A DNA stretch of 64,000 bases from Opitutus sp. GAS368. Its GTDB lineage: Bacteria; Verrucomicrobiota; Verrucomicrobiia; Opitutales; Opitutaceae. A program made the translations under genes and the position numbers. Positions 1 through 7,091 of this stretch are shown here, one piece after another. Location: contig CAMDOO010000004.1 in the NCBI GenBank assembly GCA_945903545.1, positions 20,523 to 84,522 of the forward strand, written 5' to 3'. Each line of letters opens with the position of its first letter. Within the stretch, counting starts at the first letter, position 1. Under the pieces are notes generated by a model. The model saw nothing but the letters and a program-made list of their open reading frames with translations, had not been told where the DNA came from and searched no databases.

Positions 1-428
1 ACGTCGGCAACACGAACCAGTGGTCGGCCATGCAGGTCGTGCCGGCGCTGGAAATCGTCCGCCGCATCAATGAAAAATGGCCGCTCGAGGCGGTGGGTCC
101 GGGCTACCGCGGCGAAGTCGCGACGCGGTACCGCTATCGCGATGGCCGCGGCCAAATCGGCATCATCAGTTCCGTGACCGAGCCGTTCTGCCGCGACTGC
201 AATCGCGCCCGGCTCTCGGCGGACGGGAAACTCTACACCTGCCTCTTTGCCTCGCTCGGGTGGGACGTGCTGGGGCACTTGCGCGGCGGAGCGGACGATG
301 CCGAGATGCAACGCTTCCTCACCCAGATCTGGTCGGGCCGCACCGATCGTTACAGCGATGAGCGCGCCGGTCTGCTGGCGGACGGCACCCCGCGTGCAAA
401 AATTGAAATGAGCTATATTGGTGGCTGA
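1..428 (+). CDS. moaA: GTP 3',8-cyclase MoaA, C-terminal part (5' end outside window)
   Basis: This is the C-terminal ~140 residues of a radical-SAM GTP 3',8-cyclase, which starts molybdenum cofactor synthesis by converting GTP to 3',8-cyclo-GTP. The frame is open from the window edge (VGNTNQWSAM...). The diagnostic C-terminal cluster region is present: ISSVTEPFCRDCNRARL followed by a third cysteine in KLYTCLFA, which together bind the second [4Fe-4S] cluster that holds GTP. The protein ends in Gly-Gly (MSYIGG), the mobile tail that is important for MoaA activity. The radical-SAM CxxxCxxC motif lies upstream of the window. An internal ATG at position 30 is only a methionine within the protein, not a start. 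Confidence 0.93.
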   Translation, partial: VGNTNQWSAMQVVPALEIVRRINEKWPLEAVGPGYRGEVATRYRYRDGRGQIGIISSVTEPFCRDCNRARLSADGKLYTCLFASLGWDVLGHLRGGADDAEMQRFLTQIWSGRTDRYSDERAGLLADGTPRAKIEMSYIGG

Positions 429-461
429 CCGTGGCCGACGAAGAAATGGCGAAATGGCCGC

Positions 462-487
462 AATATTTTGCGCCCCATCGTGTCTAA
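462..487 (+). promoter_or_regulatory. Putative ECF-type promoter upstream of tatA
   Basis: AATATTTTG (462-470), 11 bases, then GTCTAA (482-487). The same two boxes with identical spacing occur at 3648-3673, just ahead of the ECF sigma gene, and weaker similarity continues ~17 bases downstream at both sites (11 of 17 match). The layout looks like a -35/-10 pair read by an alternative sigma factor, presumably the one encoded at 3733. Assignment as a promoter is inference from the shared motif and position, about 100 bases before tatA. Confidence 0.45.
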
Positions 488-588
488 CAAGGTGAACCCA
501 ATCCGTACCGTCCCGACTCCACCCATCGTTTCCACGGATTTTTGAGGTAGATGGGACGAGTCCAACCGCAGCCGCCTACCTTTTTATC

Positions 589-813
589 ATGCCACACTTT
601 TTCGCCATCATGGGTCTGGGAGGAAGCGAACTCCTCCTGATTTTCGCGATTCTGCTGCTGCTTTTTGGCAGCACCAAGTTGCCCGGCCTCGCCAAGGGCC
701 TCGGTCAGTCCATCCGGGAATTCAAGAAGTCATCCAACACGGAGGATGAGCCTAAGGCTGTTGGAGCCCCGAAACAGTCGGCCGACGTCCCGCGGCCCCC
801 GCCTTCGAACTGA
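589..813 (+). CDS. tatA: Sec-independent translocase subunit TatA/TatE
   Basis: A 74-residue TatA-family protein, the pore-forming subunit of the twin-arginine system that moves folded proteins across the inner membrane. It has the usual layout: a short N-terminus, one hydrophobic helix (about residues 13-26, GSELLLIFAILLLLFG), a hinge, an amphipathic helix (KLPGLAKGLGQSIREFKK) and a charged, Pro-rich tail. The FG hinge before the amphipathic helix is typical. A second ATG at 610 is an alternative start and neither has a clear ribosome binding site. It follows moaA by 160 bases and has the putative ECF promoter upstream. The tail codons overlap in another frame with the start of an aldo/keto reductase remnant. 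Confidence 0.9.
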   Translation: MPHFFAIMGLGGSELLLIFAILLLLFGSTKLPGLAKGLGQSIREFKKSSNTEDEPKAVGAPKQSADVPRPPPSN

Positions 814-1031
814 GGTTTCCGCTCCTCGCCCAGAAATCTTGGATCGTGCCCATCGCGGGGACGACCCAGATGGGACACCTGCTGGAAAATATCGGAACCG
901 ATGCCGTGATCCTGACGCCAGCGGAGCTCGCCGAACTAACTGCGCAGATTTCCGGGCTCAGGATCCAAGGCTTACGTCTGCCAGAAGCTGTGCTCCAATT
1001 CTCCGGCGTGGACGCGCCAGAGAAGGAGTAA
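798..1031 (+). pseudogene. Aldo/keto reductase, C-terminal remnant
   Basis: This frame encodes only the last ~77 residues of an aldo/keto reductase. LLAQKSWIVPIAGTTQ followed by LLENIG is the family's C-terminal NADP(H)-binding region, and the rest (ILTPAELAELTAQI, then QGLRLPEAVL) fits the usual C-terminal helix and tail. Similarity begins around the codons for PA (798-803), inside the last codons of tatA in another frame, so the first ~250 residues including the catalytic Tyr/Lys/Asp/His are missing. A GTG at 846 could start a 61-residue peptide, but no enzyme could result. It reads as the scar of a deletion that joined tatA to the end of a reductase gene. Confidence 0.75.
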
Positions 1032-1361
1032 GCCGGAGCCTGCAATCCCGGGTTCGCCTGGTTCGAGACGGATTTTTTCCCCGACTTGCCGATCGCGGGA
1101 GAAATAACCCCTCCAGGATCAGGTCTGGCCGAGCCAAGCACGATTCACGGGAAATACGCTGACCTCTTCATCATCCACGGCGGTTACGGACTCGGCAGCA
1201 GCGTGACTCTCCCGCGCAGGCATGTCCGCGAGCACCGCTCTTGGAAGGCCCGAGATGGAGGCGGATTAGGAACGTCGCACGCTTACCAGCGTGGCAGAGT
1301 GGCTCGGGCGCCTCCGTAAATTGAAGTAGTCCGTCGGGTGTACTATCGGTGGCGATGACCA
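1032..1361. other. Intergenic stretch without a recognisable gene
   Basis: About 330 bases between the reductase remnant and the 3' end of the TonB receptor gene. Short open frames exist on both strands, but none shows a family motif, a ribosome binding site or the codon pattern of the neighbours. I found no tRNA-like fold and no clear terminator. Confidence 0.5.
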
Positions 1362-3398
1362 TCACCAGCTCCATCTCAAGCCCGCGCGCGCCAGCCGCGG
1401 CTGACCCAACGTGACAATTCCATCGGTGCTGCGACCGGTTTCGATCCGTCGATTAAGGATATTTTCTACGGAGAGATGGAATTCGGCACGCCATCCCAAG
1501 CGCCTGACCACCCCAAGGTCCACCGTGGTCATCGGAGCCAGTGAGAGACTGTTCTCGTCGTCCTCGAATTGTCCGCTCGCGTACCGAAGATTGGAGGAAA
1601 GCTTCCAGTTTGTGGCGGCTTCCCAATCCAGGCCACCGGTGACTGTCAGCTTCGGAGTCTGGGCCAGCCGGGTTCCCACCAGGCTCGGCCGCACGCTTGC
1701 GCGGCGGACCCGGGCGTCGCTCAGCACGGAGTCCGCATGCACCCGCCACTTCGGCCGTGGATGCCATTCCCCCGCCAGTTCCAGGCCCTCGACCCGGACC
1801 CGGTCGAGATTTAGGCGCACACGGGATGTGGGCGTCTGCGTGACGTTGCCGACGGCATTGCGGAGCTCGTTCGCAAAGGCGGTGCCGGTGAAGCGGAATG
1901 TCCCGCGGTTAAATTCAAATCCCACTTCGCCGCCGGTCAGGCTCTCGCGCTCCAAGGCTGGGTTGGCTTCGGTCGTCACGGCACCGACCCGAAAAGGCCG
2001 GTAATATTCGTTCAGGGTGGGGACGCGGAAAGCCCGGTAAGCGGCGCCCCGGAATTTCAGACCGGAGACGGGCAACCAGACCACTCCGACCTGGGGGCTG
2101 AATTCGGTGCCGCGATGCGAGACATAGTGGTCATCCCGCACGACCGTGCCCGTTGCCACGTCGGATTCGCGCCGGTGACCCTGCCGGTTCGACCAGAGAT
2201 CCAGACGGAGCCCAAGTGAGGCGCGCCACGCCTTGGCGAAAGCCCGGTTATGGTTGAGAAAGGCCCCGCCAAAATATTGTTCGCCGCCAGCGCGGCGCTC
2301 GCGGGTGAACTGGCTGGCAGCGAGGAGGAAATTCTCGCGTGTCTCGCCTTCCACCCAGCGCAGGTCGACGCCCGCACTCGTGGTCGACGGGCCGCTCTGA
2401 GTCGTAACCGAAAACGACGCGCCGCTCGCCGTGGCGGGAACATCGAACTGATCGTTGGCGGGGGTCTCGACCGTCCGCGAGGTGTTCACCGAGGAGAAGA
2501 AACTGGCGAAGCTTTGCTCCTGATAATAAGCGACCGCGTTCCAACTCAACGTCGGCGAGGGCGTGCCGGACAAGGAGGCGGACACCTGGCCCGACTCGCT
2601 GTCGTTCTTCTGCAGAATGGTGCCATTGCCCCGTTTCTCCCGGAAATACCGGCCGCTGACCTGCAGCACGGTGTGCTCACCGAGAGGCTGGCGCCAAGTC
2701 AGCCCCGCCGATTGATGGCGGGAGGAGAGGGGACGATCCACCGGTCCGCGTTGGGAAGGGTCGATCACGTAGAATCCGTCGATCGCAAACACGGAGAGAT
2801 CGAGGCCGACCGATCCGGTGCCGACGGTTTCGGCGATTTCCGCTTCGCCGGTCCGCAGACCGAAATCACCTGCCGTTGCAGACACCTGTCCGGAGCTGGC
2901 TTCCGGCGTCGCGCTGAACAATTGCACGGTGCCGCTCAGCGCCGCGTTTCCCCACGCGCCGGATCCGCCGCCGCGGACGATCTCAACGCGTTCCAACGAA
3001 GCCATCGTCACGGCACTCCAGGCGACCCAGCCCCCAAAGGGATCATTCAACGGCACACCGTCCAACAGGACCAGCGACCGGCTGGCTCCACTGGGACCGA
3101 TATTGCGGAGGGAGACCCCTTGCGCGGTGGGATTCGCGATCAGTGAACCACTCCGTCGAAACAGTGAGAAGGCGGCGACACCGCGGAGCGCGTCGTCCAG
3201 GGTCAGTGACGTTGATTCATGGAGCTTGGTGGAGCCGATCACATCGGTGGCCACCGACAGCTGATCCAAAGGCTGGGGAGCGCGGGAGGCGGTGACGACG
3301 TACACCGGAAGCGTCACCGTGGGGTTGGACGCCGCCGCGTCGGCAGGCTGCGGCAGGAGCATCGCCAGGCCGGCGACGAGAGTGAATAGTCTCTTCAT
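1362..3398 (-). CDS. TonB-dependent outer-membrane receptor
   Basis: A 678-residue TonB-dependent receptor for uptake of a scarce ligand (siderophore, cobalamin or similar) across the outer membrane. The start at 3398 gives a clean signal peptide (MKRLFTLVAGLAMLLPQPADA); the frame stays open upstream to 3479 but without signal-peptide character. Near the N-terminus is a TonB-box-like VYVVTASR, then a plug domain (about residues 45-160, with LLDGVPLNDPFGGW and VEIVRGGGSGAWG). A ~500-residue beta-barrel follows, ending in an aromatic C-terminus (GLRWSW) as expected for BamA-dependent insertion. The ligand cannot be read from the sequence. A GC-rich leader upstream has weak similarity to cobalamin riboswitch boxes, described as a finding. 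Confidence 0.9.
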   Translation of the reverse strand: MKRLFTLVAGLAMLLPQPADAAASNPTVTLPVYVVTASRAPQPLDQLSVATDVIGSTKLHESTSLTLDDALRGVAAFSLFRRSGSLIANPTAQGVSLRNIGPSGASRSLVLLDGVPLNDPFGGWVAWSAVTMASLERVEIVRGGGSGAWGNAALSGTVQLFSATPEASSGQVSATAGDFGLRTGEAEIAETVGTGSVGLDLSVFAIDGFYVIDPSQRGPVDRPLSSRHQSAGLTWRQPLGEHTVLQVSGRYFREKRGNGTILQKNDSESGQVSASLSGTPSPTLSWNAVAYYQEQSFASFFSSVNTSRTVETPANDQFDVPATASGASFSVTTQSGPSTTSAGVDLRWVEGETRENFLLAASQFTRERRAGGEQYFGGAFLNHNRAFAKAWRASLGLRLDLWSNRQGHRRESDVATGTVVRDDHYVSHRGTEFSPQVGVVWLPVSGLKFRGAAYRAFRVPTLNEYYRPFRVGAVTTEANPALERESLTGGEVGFEFNRGTFRFTGTAFANELRNAVGNVTQTPTSRVRLNLDRVRVEGLELAGEWHPRPKWRVHADSVLSDARVRRASVRPSLVGTRLAQTPKLTVTGGLDWEAATNWKLSSNLRYASGQFEDDENSLSLAPMTTVDLGVVRRLGWRAEFHLSVENILNRRIETGRSTDGIVTLGQPRLARAGLRWSW

Positions 3399-3647
3399 GG
3401 GGAAGGTTGCGGTGCTGGCGCTTTGCCCGTAGGCGGGCCCGACCAAGGTATTGTCGGGGGCGGCGGAAACCATTCGCAAATCCCCCGCTTTTCAAAAAAA
3501 CCGCGTCACTGGGGCGTAGTCTTCGGTGTCTTTTGTCGGCCCCCCGGGGGGCGGTCGTGGCAACCGGCGGTTACGCGAATGGGGTGGAGTCGATCACCGG
3601 CCGGAACGGGGCGTTCCCCTCCGGGGTCCGTCCAAAAAATAGCGCGT

Positions 3648-3673
3648 AATATTTTGCTGCCGGCCGGGTCTAA
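3648..3673 (+). promoter_or_regulatory. Putative ECF-type (autoregulatory) promoter
   Basis: AATATTTTG (3648-3656), 11 bases, GTCTAA (3668-3673): the same motif as at 462-487. It lies 60 bases before the ATG at 3733 of the ECF sigma gene. If it is the -10 box, the earlier in-frame ATG at 3673 would lie at or before the transcription start, which is one reason for choosing 3733 as the start codon. Self-transcription is common for ECF factors. Confidence 0.45.
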
Positions 3674-3732
3674 TGAGGCAGAACCAATCCCATGTCCTTT
3701 GGCTCCAGCGTCTATTTCCGCATTTCGAATTA

Positions 3733-4350
3733 ATGGGCGAATCCAACGCAGAGCATGAAGGCCCGGCGCCTGCCTTCGATCCGGTCGAATGCGTGGCACG
3801 GGTCCGGAACGACGACCAAAAAGCAGCCGTGCAACTCCTCGAATTCCTCCATCCCACCGTCACCATGATTGTGCGCGCCAATCTGCCGCGGCGGCGTTCG
3901 GATGAACCCGATATCATCCAGCAGGTGCTGGTGCGGATCTTCCAGCGCTTGCACCAGTACAAGGGCGAGGTTCCGCTCCTGCACTGGGTGTCACGGGTCA
4001 CGCACAATCACTGCATCAACGTCCTGCGCGCTCAAGCCAGCCGGCCCGAGTGGCGGATCGCGGATCTCTCCGCGGACGAGAGCAGACTGGTGGAGCAGGC
4101 GCGCGATACCGGGCATACGCCGTCGCCGCGGGATGCCTTGGTGGCCCGCGATTTACTTGACCGGCTGCTGGGACAGCTTCGGCCCGAGGAACGGCTCGTG
4201 ATCGAGTTGTTGGAATTACAGGACCGTTCCGTCAAGGAAGTGGCGGAGCTGACCGGCTGGTCGCAGATGGCGATCCGGACGCGCGCGTTCCGGGCTCGTC
4301 AGCGTCTCAACAAACTTTATCAGACCCTGAAACGGAAGGAACCCCTATGA
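3733..4350 (+). CDS. ECF-family RNA polymerase sigma factor
   Basis: A ~205-residue extracytoplasmic-function sigma factor. Region 2 is visible as DIIQQVLVRIFQRLHQYKG followed by LLHWVSRVTHNHCINVLR (promoter melting and -10 contacts). After a linker, region 4 is LRPEERLVIELLELQDRSV followed by a helix-turn-helix (EVAELTGWSQMAIRTRAFRA) for -35 binding. The frame is open to an ATG at 3673, but a promoter-like -10 box overlaps that codon, so 3733 (MGESNAEHE) is preferred. The stop overlaps the next start (ATGA at 4347), so it is co-translated with the small membrane protein and probably with the CpxP/Spy-like protein after it. Confidence 0.88.
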   Translation: MGESNAEHEGPAPAFDPVECVARVRNDDQKAAVQLLEFLHPTVTMIVRANLPRRRSDEPDIIQQVLVRIFQRLHQYKGEVPLLHWVSRVTHNHCINVLRAQASRPEWRIADLSADESRLVEQARDTGHTPSPRDALVARDLLDRLLGQLRPEERLVIELLELQDRSVKEVAELTGWSQMAIRTRAFRARQRLNKLYQTLKRKEPL

Positions 4351-4634
4351 ACACCCTGAATCCCGAATTGAAGCGCGTGATCGCCGCCGCCCGTCAGGCG
4401 GCGACCGACCCCATCCCGGCGGTTCCCCCTGGGTTGGCGACGCGCGTGCTGGCCGAGGCCCGGCAGGCTGCGCCGGAGGAGGGGATTTCCAGCCGGCTGC
4501 TGGGTGGAATTTTCCTCAGCTCGGCCGCCGTCGCCGTCGTGTGGGTGATGGTGGTCATGAATAACACCCCGGTGGGGTCCGACCAGATCTTCAACGAACT
4601 GGCCGCCCAGATGGTGATGGGCGTGGGTCGATAA
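4347..4634 (+). CDS. Small single-pass membrane protein, probable anti-sigma partner
   Basis: A 95-residue protein with a cytoplasmic-looking N-terminal ~50 residues (MNTLNPELKRVIAAARQAA), one transmembrane helix around residues 54-72 (IFLSSAAVAVVWVMVVM) and a short outer segment. It overlaps the sigma gene by four bases, the classic arrangement of an ECF sigma factor and its membrane anti-sigma factor. There is no recognisable zinc-binding anti-sigma motif (HxxxCxxC), so the anti-sigma role rests on position and topology alone. Confidence 0.65.
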   Translation: MNTLNPELKRVIAAARQAATDPIPAVPPGLATRVLAEARQAAPEEGISSRLLGGIFLSSAAVAVVWVMVVMNNTPVGSDQIFNELAAQMVMGVGR

Positions 4635-4635
4635 T

Positions 4636-4977
4636 ATGAAACGGAAGCTCCTCGCCGCCTTTGTCTGCGTCTTCCTCGCCGGCGCTGCCGTGGGGTCGAT
4701 CGCCACGTTCATGCGCGTCCGTCAGGCCTCTCAGAAAGAGGTGCAGGTCCAGGCTTGGGTGACGTACTTCCAGTCCAAGCTCACCACCGATCTCAAGCTC
4801 ACCCCAGAGCAGCAGACGAGACTGCGGCCGATGCTGGAGGCCACCGCCCGGCAGCTTTCGCTCAAGCTCGAGATGTTTTCCCAGGAAGGGTTCAAGGTCA
4901 TGAAGGGATTCGACGAGCAATTTGATACCATCCTGACCGAGGAGCAGCGCGCGCTGCGAAAGTCCGCGAAGAAATAG
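4636..4977 (+). CDS. CpxP/Spy-like periplasmic protein
   Basis: A 113-residue protein with an N-terminal signal anchor or signal peptide (KLLAAFVCVFLAGAAVGS) followed by an all-helical, charged domain. The LTPEQQTRLRPML stretch matches the LTxxQ motif of the CpxP/Spy/CnrX group of periplasmic sensors and chaperones, with a second LTEEQRA near the end. It starts two bases after the membrane protein gene, completing a three-gene sigma/membrane/sensor operon similar to metal- or envelope-stress ECF systems. The signal sensed is unknown. Confidence 0.7.
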   Translation: MKRKLLAAFVCVFLAGAAVGSIATFMRVRQASQKEVQVQAWVTYFQSKLTTDLKLTPEQQTRLRPMLEATARQLSLKLEMFSQEGFKVMKGFDEQFDTILTEEQRALRKSAKK

Positions 4978-5174
4978 CGACAAGGGACATCAGCGTCTGT
5001 GCGGCTCTCGGTCTGGGGATTTTGGTAGGTAGCGGTGATCTGGAAGCCGCGGCCGCTGGTTTTGGCCAAGATGGGCGATGAAACCGTAGTCGAAGGCTTG
5101 TGCGTTTCTTTGTGCGTCAGCGTTTAATCGCTGAGCTTATCTAGCTGCTGACAGAGCCCTTGCAGGAGGCCGCG

Positions 5175-5203
5175 CGGTAGTTCGAGTCTCTTCGCCCGCT
5201 CCA
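5175..5203 (+). pseudogene. 3' fragment of a tRNA-Gly gene (T arm to CCA)
   Basis: The segment contains a T-loop TTCGAGT, followed by the acceptor strand CGCCCGC, discriminator T and an encoded CCA, exactly the 3' end expected of a bacterial tRNA-Gly. No matching GCGGGCG 5' acceptor strand, D arm or plausible anticodon arm lies upstream, and the T stem (GGTAG/CTCTT) has one mismatch and two G-U pairs. It therefore looks like an orphan 3' half, the kind of piece left where an integrative element recombined into a tRNA gene. A terminator hairpin follows directly. Confidence 0.55.
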
Positions 5204-5211
5204 TTTAAGGA

Positions 5212-5243
5212 AAGGCCCCCGGTTTTCGCCGGGGGCCTTTTCC
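5212..5243 (+). terminator. Rho-independent terminator
   Basis: A GC-rich hairpin (AGGCCCCCGG, loop TTTTCGC, then a GGGGGCCT arm) followed by TTTTCCTTTT. It sits 10 bases after the tRNA-Gly 3' fragment and before the beta-helix protein gene. Confidence 0.8.
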
Positions 5244-5311
5244 TTTTCCAACCCCGCCTGGACCGAAATCCCGCGTTGCCGTGGTGCGGACGGATCCTCA
5301 TCCGTTGGGCT

Positions 5312-5992
5312 GTGTTTGCCTCGGATTTCTTCGCCCTGCCGCCCTCGCTGGCGGCCTTTGTGCCTCATTTCCCGCAGGATGTGCCTCCCTGGGAATGGGT
5401 CCCGCGCATCGGCCCGGCCCTGGCCGCCCAGACGCTCGGGGGCCGGCCTCACCAGCTCCCCCCCGGGGTGCACCTCGAGGGTAATGTGTATCTGGACCCG
5501 ACCGTGAAGCTGCCGTCCACGGCGACCATCATCGGTCCGGCCTGGATCGGACCGGGCACCGAGATCCGCCCCGGGGCCTTCATCCGGGGCAACGTCATCG
5601 CCGGAGCGAATTGCGTGCTCGGCAACTCCTGCGAGTTCAAGAACTGCCTCCTGCTCGACGGCGTCCAGGTGCCGCACTTCAGCTACGTCGGCGACTCGGT
5701 GCTCGGCAACGGCGCCCACCTGGCCGCCGGCGCGATCTGCTCGAATCTCCGCCTCGATCAGAAGACGGTCACCGTCCACACGCCCGCCGGCCCGCGCGAC
5801 TCCGGCCTGCGCAAGCTCGGCGCCATCCTCGGGGACAACGCCGAGGTGGGCTGCAATGCCGTGCTCAACCCCGGTACCCTGCTCGGACCCCGCGCCCTCG
5901 TGATGCCGGCCATGGCGTTCGGCGGCTACCTCCCGCCGGCCACGATCGCCAAGACCCGGCAGTCGGTCGTGCAGCTCCCGCGCCGGGATTAA
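5312..5992 (+). CDS. Left-handed beta-helix (hexapeptide-repeat) protein, GlmU C-terminal-like
   Basis: A ~226-residue protein with an N-terminal ~60-residue helical cap and then hexapeptide repeats (VYLDPTVKLPSTATIIGPAW, IGPGTEIRPGAFIRGN, VIAGANCVLGN) typical of a left-handed beta-helix. The stretch GNSCEFKNCLLLDGVQVPHF followed by YVGDSVLG resembles the acyl-acceptor loop region of GlmU and sugar-1-phosphate nucleotidyltransferases, but the nucleotidyltransferase half is absent. It may be a stand-alone acyltransferase or a partner subunit; the substrate is unknown. The start is uncertain: a TTG at 5276 extends the frame, but homologous character begins at FASDFF, so GTG at 5312 is preferred. 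Codons are typical of the genome. Confidence 0.75.
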   Translation: MFASDFFALPPSLAAFVPHFPQDVPPWEWVPRIGPALAAQTLGGRPHQLPPGVHLEGNVYLDPTVKLPSTATIIGPAWIGPGTEIRPGAFIRGNVIAGANCVLGNSCEFKNCLLLDGVQVPHFSYVGDSVLGNGAHLAAGAICSNLRLDQKTVTVHTPAGPRDSGLRKLGAILGDNAEVGCNAVLNPGTLLGPRALVMPAMAFGGYLPPATIAKTRQSVVQLPRRD

Positions 5993-6103
5993 AAATCGTT
6001 CTCGTTCTCCCACTTGTTCTCGTTCTCCCTTTCCGACTCGAGGAATCGAACACAGCAGATCCGAGAACGAGAACGAGTAGGAGAACGAGAACGATTTTAA
6101 TCC
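5993..6103. repeat. TTCTCG-word inverted repeat
   Basis: The whole gap between the beta-helix gene and trpS is one hairpin. The left arm is AAAATCGTTCTCGTTCTCCC plus ACTTGTTCTCGTTCTC. The right arm is its near-perfect reverse complement (GAGAACGAGAACGAGT, AGGAGAACGAGAACGATTTT). About 40 unrelated bases form the loop. Each arm is itself made of the repeated word GTTCTC. It may act as a terminator or transcript-processing structure. Confidence 0.85.
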
Positions 6104-7069
6104 GTGCGCACACTCACCGGCATCCAGCCCTCGGGCCAGCTCCACATCGGCAACTACTTCGGCGCGATGCGCCCCGCCATCGACGCGCAGGCCGCGGGCG
6201 ACTGCTTCTACTTCATCGCCGACTACCACTCGATGACCTCGCTGACCGATGCCGGCCAGCGCCGGGCCAACACCCGCGACGTCGCCCTCGACTGGCTGGC
6301 CTGCGGCCTGGACCCGAAGCAGTGCGTGCTCTGGCGGCAGAGCGACGTGCCGGGCGTCACGGAGCTTTCCTGGATCCTCGGCACGCTCACCCCGATGGGG
6401 CTGCTGGAGCGCGCGCACAGCTATAAGGACAAGACCGCGAAGGGCATCTCGCCCAACTTCGGCCTCTTCGCCTACCCGGTGCTGATGGCGGCCGACATCC
6501 TGATGTTCGACACCCATGTCGTGCCGGTTGGCCGCGACCAGAAGCAGCACGTGGAGATGACCCGCGACATCGCGATCAAGTTCAACCAGCACTACGGCGA
6601 GACCTTCGTCGTGCCCGAGCCGCGCATTCGCGACGACGTGGCCGCCGTGCCCGGGCTCGACGGCCAGAAGATGAGCAAGAGCTATGGCAACACCCTCGAG
6701 ATCTTCGGCGAGGAGAAGGCTCTCCGGAAGAAGGTCATGGGTCTCGTGATGGACAGCCGCACGCCGCAGGAGCCGAAACCCGATGCCGACAAGAACCTCG
6801 CGATCCAGCTGCTGAAACTCTTTGCGCCGGCCGACGTGGCGGCGGACTTCGAGCACCGGCTCCGGGCCGGCGGGCTCGGCTACGGCGACCTGAAGAAGGC
6901 GCTGTTCGAGCATTACTGGAACTATTTTGCCCCCGCCCGCGTGAAGCGCGCCGAGCTGGCGGCCAGCCCGGATTACGTGGAGCAGGTCCTGCGCGACGGC
7001 GCCCGGCGCGCCCAGGCCGTCGGCGGTGCGGTGCTGCAGCGCGCCCGCCGTGCCTGCGGTCTGGAGTGA
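6104..7069 (+). CDS. trpS: Tryptophan--tRNA ligase
   Basis: A 321-residue class I aminoacyl-tRNA synthetase that charges tRNA-Trp. The signature motifs are intact: HIGN (residues 14-17, after TGIQPSGQL) and KMSKS (189-193, preceded by GLDGQ), which bind ATP. The Trp-pocket region (DCFYFIADYHSMTS) and the DQKQHVEMTRDIA helix also match bacterial TrpS, and length is typical. The start is GTG at 6104, immediately after the TTCTCG hairpin, with no strong ribosome binding site. It is followed closely by a methyltransferase gene. Confidence 0.96.
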   Translation: MRTLTGIQPSGQLHIGNYFGAMRPAIDAQAAGDCFYFIADYHSMTSLTDAGQRRANTRDVALDWLACGLDPKQCVLWRQSDVPGVTELSWILGTLTPMGLLERAHSYKDKTAKGISPNFGLFAYPVLMAADILMFDTHVVPVGRDQKQHVEMTRDIAIKFNQHYGETFVVPEPRIRDDVAAVPGLDGQKMSKSYGNTLEIFGEEKALRKKVMGLVMDSRTPQEPKPDADKNLAIQLLKLFAPADVAADFEHRLRAGGLGYGDLKKALFEHYWNYFAPARVKRAELAASPDYVEQVLRDGARRAQAVGGAVLQRARRACGLE

Positions 7070-7091
7070 GTGGGCCGGTTGCGCCTCGCCG

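Noticed and set aside
1086..1319. 77-codon frame after the reductase remnant
   Set aside because: No ribosome binding site, no family similarity, weak codon bias.
3673..3732. Upstream ATG as start of the first ECF sigma gene
   Set aside because: It overlaps the putative -10 box and adds 20 residues (QNQSHVLWLQ...) that do not resemble a sigma N-terminus.
5130..5206. Complete tRNA or tmRNA 3' domain
   Set aside because: No GCGGGCG acceptor partner, D arm or stable anticodon stem was found upstream. Reading CTTGCAG as an anticodon loop gives mismatched stems, and the acceptor and discriminator fit tRNA-Gly rather than tmRNA.
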